Below the pieces are notes generated by a model. It was not told the DNA's origin and searched no databases. It saw only the letters and a program-made list of their open reading frames with translations. The position numbers and the translations under genes were made by a program. From the NCBI RefSeq assembly GCF_016862675.1, contig NZ_BONK01000010.1:124001-188000 (forward strand): a stretch of DNA of 64,000 nucleotides, written 5' to 3'. Numbering within the stretch: position 1 is the first letter of the stretch; each line of letters opens with the position of its first letter. Shown in pieces: positions 8,926 through 16,417 of the stretch. The stretch comes from Cellulomonas chitinilytica (GTDB lineage Bacteria > Actinomycetota > Actinomycetes > Actinomycetales > Cellulomonadaceae).

Positions 8926-8984
8926 TTGACGCTCTAGACAGATCTGTCTACTGTCGCTCCCAGACGCATAGACAGACCGGTCTA
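8926..8984 (+). promoter_or_regulatory. MFS promoter with two TetR-type operators
   Basis: A -35 TTGACG (8926-8931) and -10 TACTGT (8949-8954) are separated by exactly 17 bp. The perfect 16-bp palindrome TAGACAGATCTGTCTA (8935-8950) fills that spacer and overlaps the -10. A second related site, TAGACAGACCGGTCTA (8969-8984), lies just after the expected transcription start. Binding at either site would block RNA polymerase. The TetR gene two genes on is the obvious candidate repressor. Confidence 0.8.
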
Positions 8985-8997
8985 CCTAGGAGTCCCC

Positions 8998-10275
8998 GTG
9001 ACCCGCCGACCCGCCCCCGCCGTGCACCTCGGACTGCTCGTCGCCCTCGTCGTGACGTTCCTCGCCGCGTCCGCGGCACCCACCCCGCTCTACGCGACGT
9101 ACGCCGCCGCCTGGCACATCGGCCCGCTCGGCGTCACGGTCGCGTTCGGCGTCTACGCGGTCGCCGTGCTCGTCGCGCTCCTGGTGCTCGGGCGGCTGTC
9201 CGACCACCTCGGCCGCCGTCCGGTGCTCGTCGCGGGCACGGTCGGCCAGATCCTGGCGGTCGTGCTCCTCGCGACCGCCGACGGGTACGACGCGCTGCTC
9301 GTCGCCCGCGTGGTGCAGGGCCTCGCGACGGGTGCCGCCGTCGGCGCGCTCGGGGCGGCGATGCTCGACGTCGACCGGGGCCGTGGGGCCCTGACGAACA
9401 GCGTCGCGACCGGGGCGGGGACCGCGACCGGAGCGCTCGCGTCCGGCCTCGTCGTGCAGTACCTGCCCGCACCCACGCACACCATCTACGTCGCGGTGCT
9501 GGCGCTGCTCGTGCTGGAGCTCGTCGGGCTGCTCCTGGTGCCCGAGACGGCGCCCCGGACCCCCGGTGCTCGGGCCCGGGCGGCGGGGAGCCTGCGGCCG
9601 GACGTGCGGATGCCCGCCGCGGTCCGCGGCCCGCTGCTCGGGACCGCGCCCGTCGTGTTCGCCGTGTGGGCGCTCGCCGGGCTGTACGGCGCGCTCGGCC
9701 CGGCCGTGCTGCACGCCCTCACGGACTCCTCGAGCGTGCTGCTGGGCGGTCTCGCGCTCGCCACGCTCGCGGGCGTCGCCGCCGTCGCGGGGGCCCTGCT
9801 GCGGGACGTCGCACCGCACCGCGTGATGCTCGTGTCGGTCGGGGCCGTCGCGCTCGGGGTGCTCACCACGCTCGTCGCTGTGAGCACCGGGTCGACGGTC
9901 GGGTTCTTCGCCGGGACGGCGGTCGCCGGGCTGGGCTTCGGGGCCGGGTTCCAGGGGGCGGTCCGGACCGTGGTGCCGAAGGCGCGGCCCGAGGAGCGCG
10001 CCGGGGTGCTCTCGGTGCTCTACATCGTCGCGTACCTCGGGATGGGGGTCCCCGCCGTCGTCGCGGGGGCGCTCGTGGGGCGGGTCGGCGACCTCACGAC
10101 GGTGGTGCGCGACTACGGCGTCGTCGTGCTCGCGCTCGTGGGGGTCGCGCTCGTCGCCCTGCTGCGGTCGCGCCCGCGCGCCGCGGCCCCGTCCGAGCTC
10201 ATCGCGCCGCCGTCCGAGGGCGTCGCGCCCCTGCCGGTCGAGGCGGTCGAGCCGGTGAGCCTCGGTGGGCGATGA
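8998..10275 (+). CDS. MFS transporter, TetR-controlled
   Basis: A 425-residue inner-membrane major facilitator protein with about 12 hydrophobic segments, length typical of drug/metabolite:H+ antiporters. The conserved loop between helices 2 and 3 reads GRLSDHLGRRP (about residues 62-72), and the start is GTG with TAGGAG about 7 bases upstream (8987-8992). It follows the doubly operated promoter at 8926-8984 and is followed by a TetR regulator 52 bp downstream, the usual layout of a substrate-inducible efflux pump. The substrate cannot be told from sequence. The C-terminal tail after the last helix is short and Pro/Val/Glu rich. Confidence 0.86.
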   Translation: MTRRPAPAVHLGLLVALVVTFLAASAAPTPLYATYAAAWHIGPLGVTVAFGVYAVAVLVALLVLGRLSDHLGRRPVLVAGTVGQILAVVLLATADGYDALLVARVVQGLATGAAVGALGAAMLDVDRGRGALTNSVATGAGTATGALASGLVVQYLPAPTHTIYVAVLALLVLELVGLLLVPETAPRTPGARARAAGSLRPDVRMPAAVRGPLLGTAPVVFAVWALAGLYGALGPAVLHALTDSSSVLLGGLALATLAGVAAVAGALLRDVAPHRVMLVSVGAVALGVLTTLVAVSTGSTVGFFAGTAVAGLGFGAGFQGAVRTVVPKARPEERAGVLSVLYIVAYLGMGVPAVVAGALVGRVGDLTTVVRDYGVVVLALVGVALVALLRSRPRAAAPSELIAPPSEGVAPLPVEAVEPVSLGGR

Positions 10276-10327
10276 TGAGGGCCGGGCGGGGCGCCGGGGC
10301 GGCGGACCCGGGGAGAGGTGGACGACG

Positions 10328-10897
10328 ATGACGGCGACGACCAGGGGCTCGGCGCGCGACCGGCTGCTCGACGCCGCCGACGAGCTCTTCTACGCCGAGG
10401 GTGTGCACGCCGTGGGGATCGACCGCGTGATCGAGCGGGCCGGGGTCGCCAAGGCGTCGCTCTACAACACGTTCGGCAGCAAGGACGCGCTCGTCGGCGA
10501 GTACCTCGGGCGACGCCAGGACGCCGTCCGGGCACGCATCGAGTCGCGTCTGACCCGCGACGGGACACCGCGCGAGCGCCTCCTCGCCATCTTCGACGCG
10601 CAGGCCGAGACGATCGCGCGGCCCGGCTACCGGGGGTGCGCGTTCATCGCGGCGAGCGCCGAGACCGAGCCGGGCAGCACCGTCGAGCGTCGCTCCGACG
10701 AGTTCCGTGCCTGGCTCCGGGAGCTGCTCACCGACCTCGCGCGGGAGGGCGGCGCGCCGGACGCCGAGGCCCTCGGGCACCAGCTGCACCTGCTGTACGA
10801 CGGCGTGTCGATCGGTGCCCGGATGGATCGCGACCCGGAGGTCGCCGCCGTCGCGCGGCGGACGGTCGTGCTGCTGCTGGACGCCGCGGGGCTCTGA
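10328..10897 (+). CDS. TetR/AcrR-family transcriptional regulator
   Basis: A 189-residue repressor. The N-terminal helix-turn-helix spans about residues 10-57 (LLDAADELFYAEGV... GVAKASLYNTFGSKDALV), the TetR signature; the rest is the helical ligand-binding and dimerisation domain, containing a C in GYRGCAFIAAS. The ATG is chosen because GGGAGAGG (10311-10318) lies nine bases upstream; an in-frame start at 10265 would add 21 low-complexity residues. It is probably co-transcribed with the MFS gene, and I infer that it binds the TAGACAG palindromes at 8935 and 8969 and so represses both genes until an effector binds. Confidence 0.9.
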   Translation: MTATTRGSARDRLLDAADELFYAEGVHAVGIDRVIERAGVAKASLYNTFGSKDALVGEYLGRRQDAVRARIESRLTRDGTPRERLLAIFDAQAETIARPGYRGCAFIAASAETEPGSTVERRSDEFRAWLRELLTDLAREGGAPDAEALGHQLHLLYDGVSIGARMDRDPEVAAVARRTVVLLLDAAGL

Positions 10898-10932
10898 GCC
10901 GCCCACGGCCCGCAGCAACCCGTCCGGGTCCG

Positions 10933-13350
10933 TCAGGTGCGCGCCAGGAGCACCTCGAGCAGCGCCGTGAGGAGCGCGGGATCGAGGTCGAGCGCGACGA
11001 GGTGCGACACCCGGACCGCGAGCGGTGCGTCGGACGTCGCGACGGCGTGCACCCGCGGCTTGAGGTCGTACTCGACGTGGGCCCGGTCGAGCACCGTGAA
11101 CAGCCGTGCGGCGACGTCGTCCGGTGCGAGCCGTGGGTCGGGCCCGACGTCCACGGTGACGGTCGCGCCCACGGGCACGGGGTCCGTGCGGACGTGGAGC
11201 CGGCCGTCGGCGTGCTCCACCCGGCACGGGACCGCGAAGCCGTCGACCTGCACGACGACGTCGCGCGGAGGCTCGTCGAACGCCACGAACGTCACCGTCC
11301 AGGCGCGCTCCGCCGGGAGGCACGACAGGTTGCCCGCCGCCGGCCCGAGCACCACCGTGCCCGCGGCCTGGTCGAGCCTCAGCGGGGTCCGCACGACGAG
11401 CGCGTCGTCGAGCCCGTCGCCCGTGCCGTCGTCCTCGACCAGGGTGAACGCCCCGTCGGCGCCGACGACCACGAGCACCTCGAGCGCGTCGGGGTGCACC
11501 GGGTCGTTGCCGGGCACCTCGGCGGCGTCGAGCGGCACGAGGGCGCCGGTCGGCGCCAGCACCGGGATCGTCGACAGGTCGCGGTGCAGGACCAGCTCGC
11601 GGCCGCCGTCGTACACGAGCCCCGTCAGCACGTCGACCCAGGTGCCCGGCGGGAGCCAGGCGCGGACCCGGCCGGTGCGGGTGCGGGCGTCGGCGGGTGA
11701 CGTGACCGGCGCGACCATCAGCTCGGTGCCGAACAGGAACTGATTCGGCTGCGCGTACGCCTCGGGGGCGGTGGGCCACGCGTGGTACAGCGGCTCGACG
11801 AGCGGGCGGTTCTCCCGGGCGGCGCGGTGGTTCATCGTGTGCAGGTACGGCACGAGCCGGTGGCGCAGCCGCAGGTGGGCCGTCATGACATCCTGGGCGG
11901 CCGGCTCGTAGGCCCACGGCTCCTTCGTCATGAACGCGTTCGCCGACGAGTGCAGGCGCAGGATCGGCGAGAACACCCCGAGCTGCACCCAGCGGGTGGC
12001 GAGCTCGTCGTCCTTGCTGCCGTGCCAGTGGCCGCCGATGTCGTGGCTCCACCAGCCGTAGCCGATGTTTGCGGCCGTCGAGGTGAAGCGGGGCTGGAAG
12101 TCGAGCGACGCCCACGAGATCACCGAGTCCCCGGAGAACCCCACCGGGTAGCGGTGGCTGCCGGGTCCGGCGTACCGGGAGAACGTCAGCGGCCGGCGCC
12201 CGTCGCGCGCGGAGTCGAGGAAGTGGAAGTGGTTGAGCATCCACAGCGGGTCGATCCCGGTGACCCGGCTGTGCGGGCCGGACTGCCAGTCGATCCACCA
12301 GAAGTCCACGCCGTCGCGTTCGAGCCGGCGGTGCAGCACGTCGAAGTACGCGGCGAGGAAGGCCGGGTCGGTGACGTCGAAGGCGACCGGGTCACCGGAG
12401 GACGCGTCCACGCCGAGCGCCGCCGCCATCTCGGCGTAGGCGTCCTCGTGGGCCCGCACGCCGTCGGCTGGGTGGACGTTGAGCGTGACGCGCAGGCCGT
12501 GCTCGTGGAGCCACGCGAGGAACGCGGGCGGGTCGGGGAACAGCTCGCGGTTCCACGTGTAGCCCGTCCAGCCGCTGCCGATCGCCGGGTCCACGTCGAC
12601 CACGTGCCAGTCCATGTCGACGACCGCCACGGAGAACGGCATCCCCTCGGCCTCGAAGCGGGCCAGCAGCGCCGCGTACTCGTCGGCCGAGTACCGGTGG
12701 TACCGGCTCCACCAGCTGCCCAGGGCCCAGCGCGGCAGCACCGGCACCGGGCCGGACACCGCGTGGAACGCGTCGATCGCCGCGCGGTGGTCGAGGCCGT
12801 ACGCGAACACGTACAGGTCCGTGCGTGAGCCGTCGCGCGGGGCGACCCAGTCGCCGTCGAAGACGAAGGACCGGGAGTCGTCGAGCACCGCGTACCCGAC
12901 CCGCGAGAGCACACCCGGATCGAGGTCGGTGGCGCCGTCGACGCCGTCGAGCGTCCGGACGGTGCCGCCGAGGTTGCCGCCGGGCCCGACGGCCGGGCCC
13001 GCCTCGTCGCCGTACCGCCACACCGAGTGGTACGAGCTCACCCCGCCGCGCACCGCGACGGACAGCCCGCTCGTGGTGAACGGCCCGCGGTCGTAGACGA
13101 GGTGCAGGCGGTCGGTGACGACCTCGAGGTGCCGGTCCGTCTCGACGACCCGGAAGTGCGGGACCGGGAGGTCACGGTTCAGCGCGAACGTCGAGGCCCG
13201 GTCCTCGAACCCGCCGTCGGGCGAGCGTTCCAGGCGGAGCAGCCCGTCGGTCAGGACGGTGACCCGGTGATGGTCGCCGCGGACCACGGCGCGGGGGTCG
13301 GCGACCGGCCGGGCATCGAGTCGGTACCGGGCATCCATGCGACCGAGCAT
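10933..13350 (-). CDS. Glycoside hydrolase family 31 (alpha-glucosidase-like)
   Basis: An 805-residue retaining alpha-glycosidase. An N-terminal beta-sandwich (to about 200) precedes the TIM barrel. The nucleophile region reads DGVDFWWIDWQSG, giving D354 as the likely nucleophile, and D408 in GFSGDSV is the likely acid/base. The WIDWQ form differs from the WxDMNE of classical maltases and isomaltases and marks a separate GH31 subgroup. Beta-sandwich domains follow (ETTLMVAPV-like FGTELMVAPVT at about 550). No signal peptide is visible, so it should act in the cytoplasm on imported oligosaccharides. Starts at 13350 and 13338 (ATG, four codons on) are both possible; neither has a strong ribosome site. 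The substrate is unknown. It ends 35 bp from the convergent TetR gene. Confidence 0.9.
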   Translation of the reverse strand: MLGRMDARYRLDARPVADPRAVVRGDHHRVTVLTDGLLRLERSPDGGFEDRASTFALNRDLPVPHFRVVETDRHLEVVTDRLHLVYDRGPFTTSGLSVAVRGGVSSYHSVWRYGDEAGPAVGPGGNLGGTVRTLDGVDGATDLDPGVLSRVGYAVLDDSRSFVFDGDWVAPRDGSRTDLYVFAYGLDHRAAIDAFHAVSGPVPVLPRWALGSWWSRYHRYSADEYAALLARFEAEGMPFSVAVVDMDWHVVDVDPAIGSGWTGYTWNRELFPDPPAFLAWLHEHGLRVTLNVHPADGVRAHEDAYAEMAAALGVDASSGDPVAFDVTDPAFLAAYFDVLHRRLERDGVDFWWIDWQSGPHSRVTGIDPLWMLNHFHFLDSARDGRRPLTFSRYAGPGSHRYPVGFSGDSVISWASLDFQPRFTSTAANIGYGWWSHDIGGHWHGSKDDELATRWVQLGVFSPILRLHSSANAFMTKEPWAYEPAAQDVMTAHLRLRHRLVPYLHTMNHRAARENRPLVEPLYHAWPTAPEAYAQPNQFLFGTELMVAPVTSPADARTRTGRVRAWLPPGTWVDVLTGLVYDGGRELVLHRDLSTIPVLAPTGALVPLDAAEVPGNDPVHPDALEVLVVVGADGAFTLVEDDGTGDGLDDALVVRTPLRLDQAAGTVVLGPAAGNLSCLPAERAWTVTFVAFDEPPRDVVVQVDGFAVPCRVEHADGRLHVRTDPVPVGATVTVDVGPDPRLAPDDVAARLFTVLDRAHVEYDLKPRVHAVATSDAPLAVRVSHLVALDLDPALLTALLEVLLART

Positions 13351-13410
13351 GCCGCGACGAGCGACCCGACGCCGGTCGGGACGGTCGGCGCAGGTCGAAA
13401 CGGAGAAACG

Positions 13411-13447
13411 GAGGGGCGCTCCCGGGTGACGTCCAGAAGCGCCCCTC
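13411..13447 (-). terminator. Stem-loop after the duplicated-domain lipoprotein gene
   Basis: GAGGGGCGCT (13411-13420) pairs perfectly with AGCGCCCCTC (13438-13447) around a 17-base loop, just downstream of the minus-strand lipoprotein stop at 13497 and upstream of the GH31 start. There is no T-run, as is common in high-GC actinobacteria. Confidence 0.65.
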
Positions 13448-13496
13448 GCACCGGCCGGCGCGCCCGCGGTGGTGGGCGGCCGGCCGGCGGCCGGGG

Positions 13497-14156
13497 TCAG
13501 CCGACCTTGTGGATGTCCGTGACCCCGGAGAACGAGACGACCGAGCCTGGCACGTCCTGGACGGTGAGGACGACGGTGCCCGTGTCGCCGCTGGTGGTGT
13601 CGAGGATGTCAGCGCCGTCGGTCTGGGTGATGACACCGAGCACGATCGACGTGTCCGTGTCGACCGTGGCCGCGTACCGGCCGGCGGCCAGCTCGGGGCC
13701 GACGAGCCAGTCGCCCGCGCCGAGCACGCCCGGAGGCGTCCCCGGGACCTCCGCCGTCGGGACGACGGACGTGCAGCCGTCGAACGACACGACGGAGCCG
13801 GGCACGTCCTGCACGGTGAAGATGACGGAGCCCTCACCCGCGGAGCGCATGTCGAGGACGCCGTCGTCGTCCGTCTGCGTCACCGTGCACAGCGCGAGCG
13901 TGGACGGCGTGACCCGGGCCCGGTACTGGCCGGGGTCCAGGTCGGTGCCGACGACGTGGTCGCCCGCGGCGACGCCGTTCGCGGAGGCCGACTCGGCGGG
14001 GGAGACCCGGACGGCGTCGTCCGCGGAGTCGTCCCCGCCGCCTCCGCCCGAGCTGCAGGCCGCGGTCAGGACGACTGCCACGACGAGTGCGCAGGCGCCG
14101 ACGCCGGCGCGGAGCCGGTGGCGCCCGGCGTGCGGGCGGTCGGGGGTGGTGGTCAT
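13497..14156 (-). CDS. Putative lipoprotein with two tandem homologous domains
   Basis: A 219-residue exported protein of unknown function. Residues 1-45 form a signal peptide ending in a lipobox-like LTAAC, followed by a Ser/Gly/Asp linker. Two copies of an about 65-residue domain follow: each starts GD(H/W)xVGxxLxxG(Q/R)Y and ends VQDVPGSVVSF. The first copy has two cysteines (LCTVTQ and DGCTSV) that could form a disulfide; the second has lost both. The ATG at 14156 has GAGGAG about 7 bases upstream; an extended frame to 14363 has no support. It is divergent from the PG-binding protein gene, and the shared 373-bp gap may hold both promoters. The repeats resemble small beta-rich extracytoplasmic modules, but I do not recognise a named family. 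Confidence 0.78.
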   Translation of the reverse strand: MTTTPDRPHAGRHRLRAGVGACALVVAVVLTAACSSGGGGGDDSADDAVRVSPAESASANGVAAGDHVVGTDLDPGQYRARVTPSTLALCTVTQTDDDGVLDMRSAGEGSVIFTVQDVPGSVVSFDGCTSVVPTAEVPGTPPGVLGAGDWLVGPELAAGRYAATVDTDTSIVLGVITQTDGADILDTTSGDTGTVVLTVQDVPGSVVSFSGVTDIHKVG

Positions 14157-14529
14157 GGGGTGCTCCTCGATCAGCGCCGACCGCAGGCGCTCGGGGTCGG
14201 GGTCGGTCCTGGGGCAGGACGGCGGGACGCGACGTGTCCGGTCACCGGTGCCGGTGCGGGGGCGTCCCGGCCGACGTGCACCGGTGGGATGTGACGCTCG
14301 CTGCACGTGCTGCGGCGAGGTCGTCCACGGTAGGAAGCCGCCGCACGCCGACGACCGGACCAAGGTCCTTCACCCGACGAACGCGCCCGTCGGCACCGTG
14401 TGCCGCGCCCGCCAGAACCACCCGAACGCGCGCCGCGTCACACCCGCGAGTGCTCGCGAGGCGGGTGCCCCGGTCGATGGACGAGGTGCGAGCCCTCTCT
14501 CGGCGGCTCCCGACAGGAAGGCAGTCCGC
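14157..14529. other. Divergent intergenic region, no gene seen
   Basis: A 373-bp gap between the lipoprotein (-) and the PG-binding protein (+). It should hold both promoters and the 5' leaders. A 12-bp inverted repeat GGACCAAGGTCC lies at 14357-14368. I compared it by eye with the conserved blocks of the c-di-AMP (ydaO) riboswitch that often precedes actinobacterial cell-wall genes and did not find them. No convincing -10/-35 pair stands out. Confidence 0.5.
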
Positions 14530-16281
14530 ATGTCCGCACGCACCACCCGTCCCCGCCACGCGAAGCCGTCGACGAAGGCGCCGCTGCTCGCGTCGCGCGG
14601 GTCGGCCGCCGCCGCGAGCGCGGTCATCGTCGCCGCGCTGACCGCGGGCGTCGTCACCCCGGCCCTCGCGACCCCGGCGCCCGAGCGCGAGATCAACGTG
14701 TCCCAGGATGCCGACGTCCTGACGAACGACCGCACGCCCACGCTCAGCCTCCCGGGCGTGACGACCCGGTCCGTGCTGGTCGACGGCATCCCGGTCCCGC
14801 TGACCTGGGACGACGCGGACGACACCCTCACGCTGCCCGCCGAGGGAGACGGCACGTACGCGATCGAGGTCCTGGGCGACGACGTCGACATCACGATGTC
14901 GCTCACGGTCGACACGACGGCGCAGCCCATCGTCCTCGACGTCGATGGCCTGACCGACGGCGACGAGACCGAGGCGACCACCGCCACCGTGACCGTCGAC
15001 CTTCCCGGCAACGTCGGGGCGTCGGTGGTCACGCTCGAGCTCGACGGGCAGGACCAGGGCTCGGCAGCGGACACGTGGGAGCTCACGGGCCTCGGCGTCG
15101 GGGAGCACACCGTGCTCGTCACGGTGACCGACCGTGCCGGCAACGTCAGCACGCAGTCGTTCTCCTGGACCGTCGTCGCCGCGCCTCCGGTCGACGAGAC
15201 CGCACCCGTCATCGTCCAGCGCGTCGGGCCGGACGGGTCGGAGGACCTCGTCGAGGGCGACGACGTGTACTTCGCGTTCTCGGCCGACGAGGTCGTCACG
15301 TGGGCGTACACGCTCGACGGCGAGACGGTCGTCGACGAGGACGGCGACGACGTCGCGTTCTTCGGCCTCGGGCTCGGCGACCACACGCTCGTCGTCACGG
15401 CGACCGACGACTTCGGGAACTTCTCCTCGCGGACGATCACGTTCACCATCGTGGCCGCGCCGGAGGCCGTCGTCCCGACGATCGGGTGGGTGTCGAAGCC
15501 CGACGCGGCGACCACGTCGACGTCCGCGCACTTCGCGGTGACGGTGTCCGAGGGTGCTCACGTCGAGTACGTCCTCGACCGCGTGGAGGGTGCGCAGTAC
15601 TCGGACGTCGTGTCCGTCGAGGGCTCCGAGTTCACCATCACGGGCCTCGCCGTGGGACACCACACGATCATCCTCGCCGCGGTCGACGGCGACGCGTACT
15701 CCGAGGTGCTCAGCTACGAGTGGGACGTCGTCCCGGCTCCCGTCGCCCCGGTCGCCCCGGTCACCCCGCTCGCCCCGGAGGTCGTGCCGGCCCCGGCCAC
15801 CCCGACGACGGTCCTCACCCTGGCCTCGATCCCGCCGCAGCTGGTCGGCCACGGCATCTCCGCCGGTGCGTCCGGCCCGTCGGTCGCGATCCTGCAGCGG
15901 GTCGTCGGCGCGGCGCCCGACGGCGTGTTCGGCCGTCAGACGACCGTGGCGGTGCGTGCCTTCCAGCGCGCGCACGGCCTGGTCGCCGACGGCATCGTCG
16001 GTGCTCGCACGTGGGCCGCGATCGTCGACGTCGCCAACGGCGGCACGGGCGTCGCGCCGGTCACGTCCACCTCGGTGCCGCGTGCGGTCATCAACCGTGG
16101 TGTCGCGAACGGTGCGCACGGCCAGGCGGTCGGGTCGATCCAGCGCCTGCTGGGTGTGACGTCCGACGGCGTGTTCGGCTCGCGGACGGCGGACGCCGTC
16201 CGGGCGTTCCAGCGCGCGCACGGCCTGGTCGTGGACGGCATCGTCGGCCCGCGCACCTGGGCGGCGCTGACGTCCAGCTGA
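14530..16281 (+). CDS. Secreted cell-wall-binding protein: Ig-like repeats plus two PG_binding_1 domains
   Basis: A 583-residue exported protein. A signal peptide (about 1-47, ending near TPALA) is followed by roughly four Ig-like modules (to about 400) sharing the motif TGLGVGEHTVLVTVTDRAGN or close variants, then a Pro/Val/Ala linker (about 402-427). Two peptidoglycan-binding domains (about 441-499 and 521-583) each carry GVFGxxTxxAVRAFQRAHGLVxDGIVGxRTW. No catalytic domain is seen, so it likely anchors to peptidoglycan and presents the Ig modules. The ATG has AGGAAGG eight bases upstream (14515-14521). A perfect 14-bp stem-loop follows the stop. Confidence 0.88.
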   Translation: MSARTTRPRHAKPSTKAPLLASRGSAAAASAVIVAALTAGVVTPALATPAPEREINVSQDADVLTNDRTPTLSLPGVTTRSVLVDGIPVPLTWDDADDTLTLPAEGDGTYAIEVLGDDVDITMSLTVDTTAQPIVLDVDGLTDGDETEATTATVTVDLPGNVGASVVTLELDGQDQGSAADTWELTGLGVGEHTVLVTVTDRAGNVSTQSFSWTVVAAPPVDETAPVIVQRVGPDGSEDLVEGDDVYFAFSADEVVTWAYTLDGETVVDEDGDDVAFFGLGLGDHTLVVTATDDFGNFSSRTITFTIVAAPEAVVPTIGWVSKPDAATTSTSAHFAVTVSEGAHVEYVLDRVEGAQYSDVVSVEGSEFTITGLAVGHHTIILAAVDGDAYSEVLSYEWDVVPAPVAPVAPVTPLAPEVVPAPATPTTVLTLASIPPQLVGHGISAGASGPSVAILQRVVGAAPDGVFGRQTTVAVRAFQRAHGLVADGIVGARTWAAIVDVANGGTGVAPVTSTSVPRAVINRGVANGAHGQAVGSIQRLLGVTSDGVFGSRTADAVRAFQRAHGLVVDGIVGPRTWAALTSS

Positions 16282-16288
16282 TCACGGC

Positions 16289-16324
16289 GCGCGGTGACCG
16301 GCCCTCGCCGGCCGGTCACCGCGC
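16289..16324 (+). terminator. Perfect 14-bp stem-loop terminator
   Basis: GCGCGGTGACCGGC (16289-16302) and GCCGGTCACCGCGC (16311-16324) form a perfect stem around an 8-base loop, starting 8 bases after the stop of the PG-binding protein. It lies between convergent genes and may serve both strands. Confidence 0.8.
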
Positions 16325-16417
16325 CCGGGACGGCCGGACCACGCGCAGGGGGCGCCCCCTCGGCTGCGGCCGCGGGTGCGCCCCTGCGGCGTCCCCGGAC
16401 GTCGTGGCGCGCGAGGG

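Noticed and set aside
14157-14529. Possible c-di-AMP riboswitch upstream of the PG-binding protein
   Set aside because: The conserved blocks of the ydaO motif were not found by eye; only a short inverted repeat is present. A covariance-model scan would decide.
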